Positions 6,146 through 6,605 of a stretch of DNA of 6,605 nt are shown in pieces; positions within the stretch are counted from its first letter, which is position 1, and every line of letters starts with the position of its first letter. The notes below the pieces were generated by a model. That model did not search any database. It saw nothing but the letters and a program-made list of their open reading frames with translations, and was not told where the DNA came from. The position numbers and the translations under genes are program-made. This stretch comes from JBCBST01 sp039819115 (GTDB lineage Bacteria > Bacteroidota > Rhodothermia > Balneolales > Balneolaceae). The stretch is taken from contig JBCBST010000156.1 in assembly GCA_039819115.1 (NCBI GenBank), positions 1 through 6,605 on the forward strand, in the 5' to 3' direction.

Positions 6146-6605
6146 TTAAGGATCTTGTATAAGATCATCATACATCCGCTTCACCTGTAGATCCCCAAAT
6201 CCATAAATAGATTGCCGTTGGTTGAAGGCTCTGAATATGGTTCCAAAGTCACGGGTTTGTAGCTCTTCCATGATATCCTTTAACACCTGAACAGGTCTGC
6301 CCGGATATGTATCGGTAGGAATCCGATCCAAATGAGCCTGTACCGCCGGGAGCATGAAGGGATATTCTTTTTCAAGTTCCTTGGCCTGGCTGATCAATGC
6401 CTCCGTATTATCATATCTGTAATGCTCCCACAACCGGGCAATGGTATTCAGTTTGTCTAACGGAATACGATGCTCATAAGCCTCAATAAGCTCGTTCTCA
6501 TTCAACCCCCCAAATCCATACGGGGTGTGTTTCGGAGGACGTACTAAAGAGACCTTTTTCGGAATTTGTTTGGAATAATGAGTGAGTAAATGGGCTACAA
6601 ACCAA
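6146..6605 (-). CDS. DUF1835/DUF3658-like protein, 3' part only (5' end outside window)
   Basis: The frame is open from the right edge of the window to the TAA at 6148-6146, giving about 152 residues. A TTG at 6505 could be called as a start, but clear family sequence (RPPKHTPYGFGGL) precedes it, so the gene begins beyond 6605. The visible part resembles the second half of DUF1835 proteins: GFGGLNENELIEAYEHR, then a helical stretch with IARLWEHYRYDNTEAL, then PFMLPAVQAHLDRIPT. The C-terminal DUF3658-like module follows, with FGTIFRAFNQ and IYGFGDLQVKRMYDDL. Family members are soluble proteins of unknown biochemical role; the N-terminal DUF1835 domain itself is not in view. It is the first of three co-directional genes (this one, AraC/GyrI regulator, GNAT). 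Assignment is by remembered family pattern, without a profile search. Confidence 0.72.
   Translation of the reverse strand, partial: WFVAHLLTHYSKQIPKKVSLVRPPKHTPYGFGGLNENELIEAYEHRIPLDKLNTIARLWEHYRYDNTEALISQAKELEKEYPFMLPAVQAHLDRIPTDTYPGRPVQVLKDIMEELQTRDFGTIFRAFNQRQSIYGFGDLQVKRMYDDLIQDP

Noticed and set aside
6146..6505. Treating the rightmost gene as a complete 119-residue protein starting at TTG 6505
   Set aside because: The frame is open upstream to the window edge and encodes family-like sequence (RPPKHTPYGFGGL), so the gene is cut by the window and not short.

Overview
The window reads as an ordinary chromosomal segment of a Bacteroidota/Balneolota-like bacterium. This is inferred from the style of the phosphoenolpyruvate carboxylase and of the AraC/GyrI regulators, from moderate GC content, and from starts that lack clear Shine-Dalgarno sequences. 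No 16S or other taxonomic marker is present. Every intact gene lies on the minus strand, so transcription runs from the right edge to the left. There are no RNA genes, CRISPR arrays or recognisable mobile elements.

Right part (about 4550-6605), in transcription order: a DUF1835/DUF3658-like protein whose 5' end is outside the window; an AraC-family regulator with a GyrI-like ligand domain; and a RimJ/RimL-type GNAT acetyltransferase. They are co-directional with 86-119 bp gaps and could form a loose operon, though nothing proves it. The AraC gene has an unusual start: the place where the family normally has its first Met is ATA.

Middle part (about 3270-4550): a multi-pass membrane protein of unknown function that appears to contain a diverged internal repeat with charged residues inside membrane segments. 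Both flanking intergenic spaces hold short repeats that could be regulatory.

Left part (1-3268): a full-length phosphoenolpyruvate carboxylase (ppc), the anaplerotic enzyme that makes oxaloacetate from PEP and bicarbonate. It is followed by the N-terminal, DNA-binding half of a second AraC/GyrI regulator. That regulator is broken near position 90. Directly beyond the break, on the opposite strand, lies part of a GyrI-type C-terminal domain of the same family. This fold-back junction is the oddest structure in the window and could be a real inversion, a fusion of two convergent genes, or an amplification/assembly chimera.

No convincing new multi-gene system is visible. The points most worth a second look are the AraC fold-back junction, the AraC gene whose start codon seems lost, substitutions at allosteric positions of the PEP carboxylase, and the internal repeat of the membrane protein.
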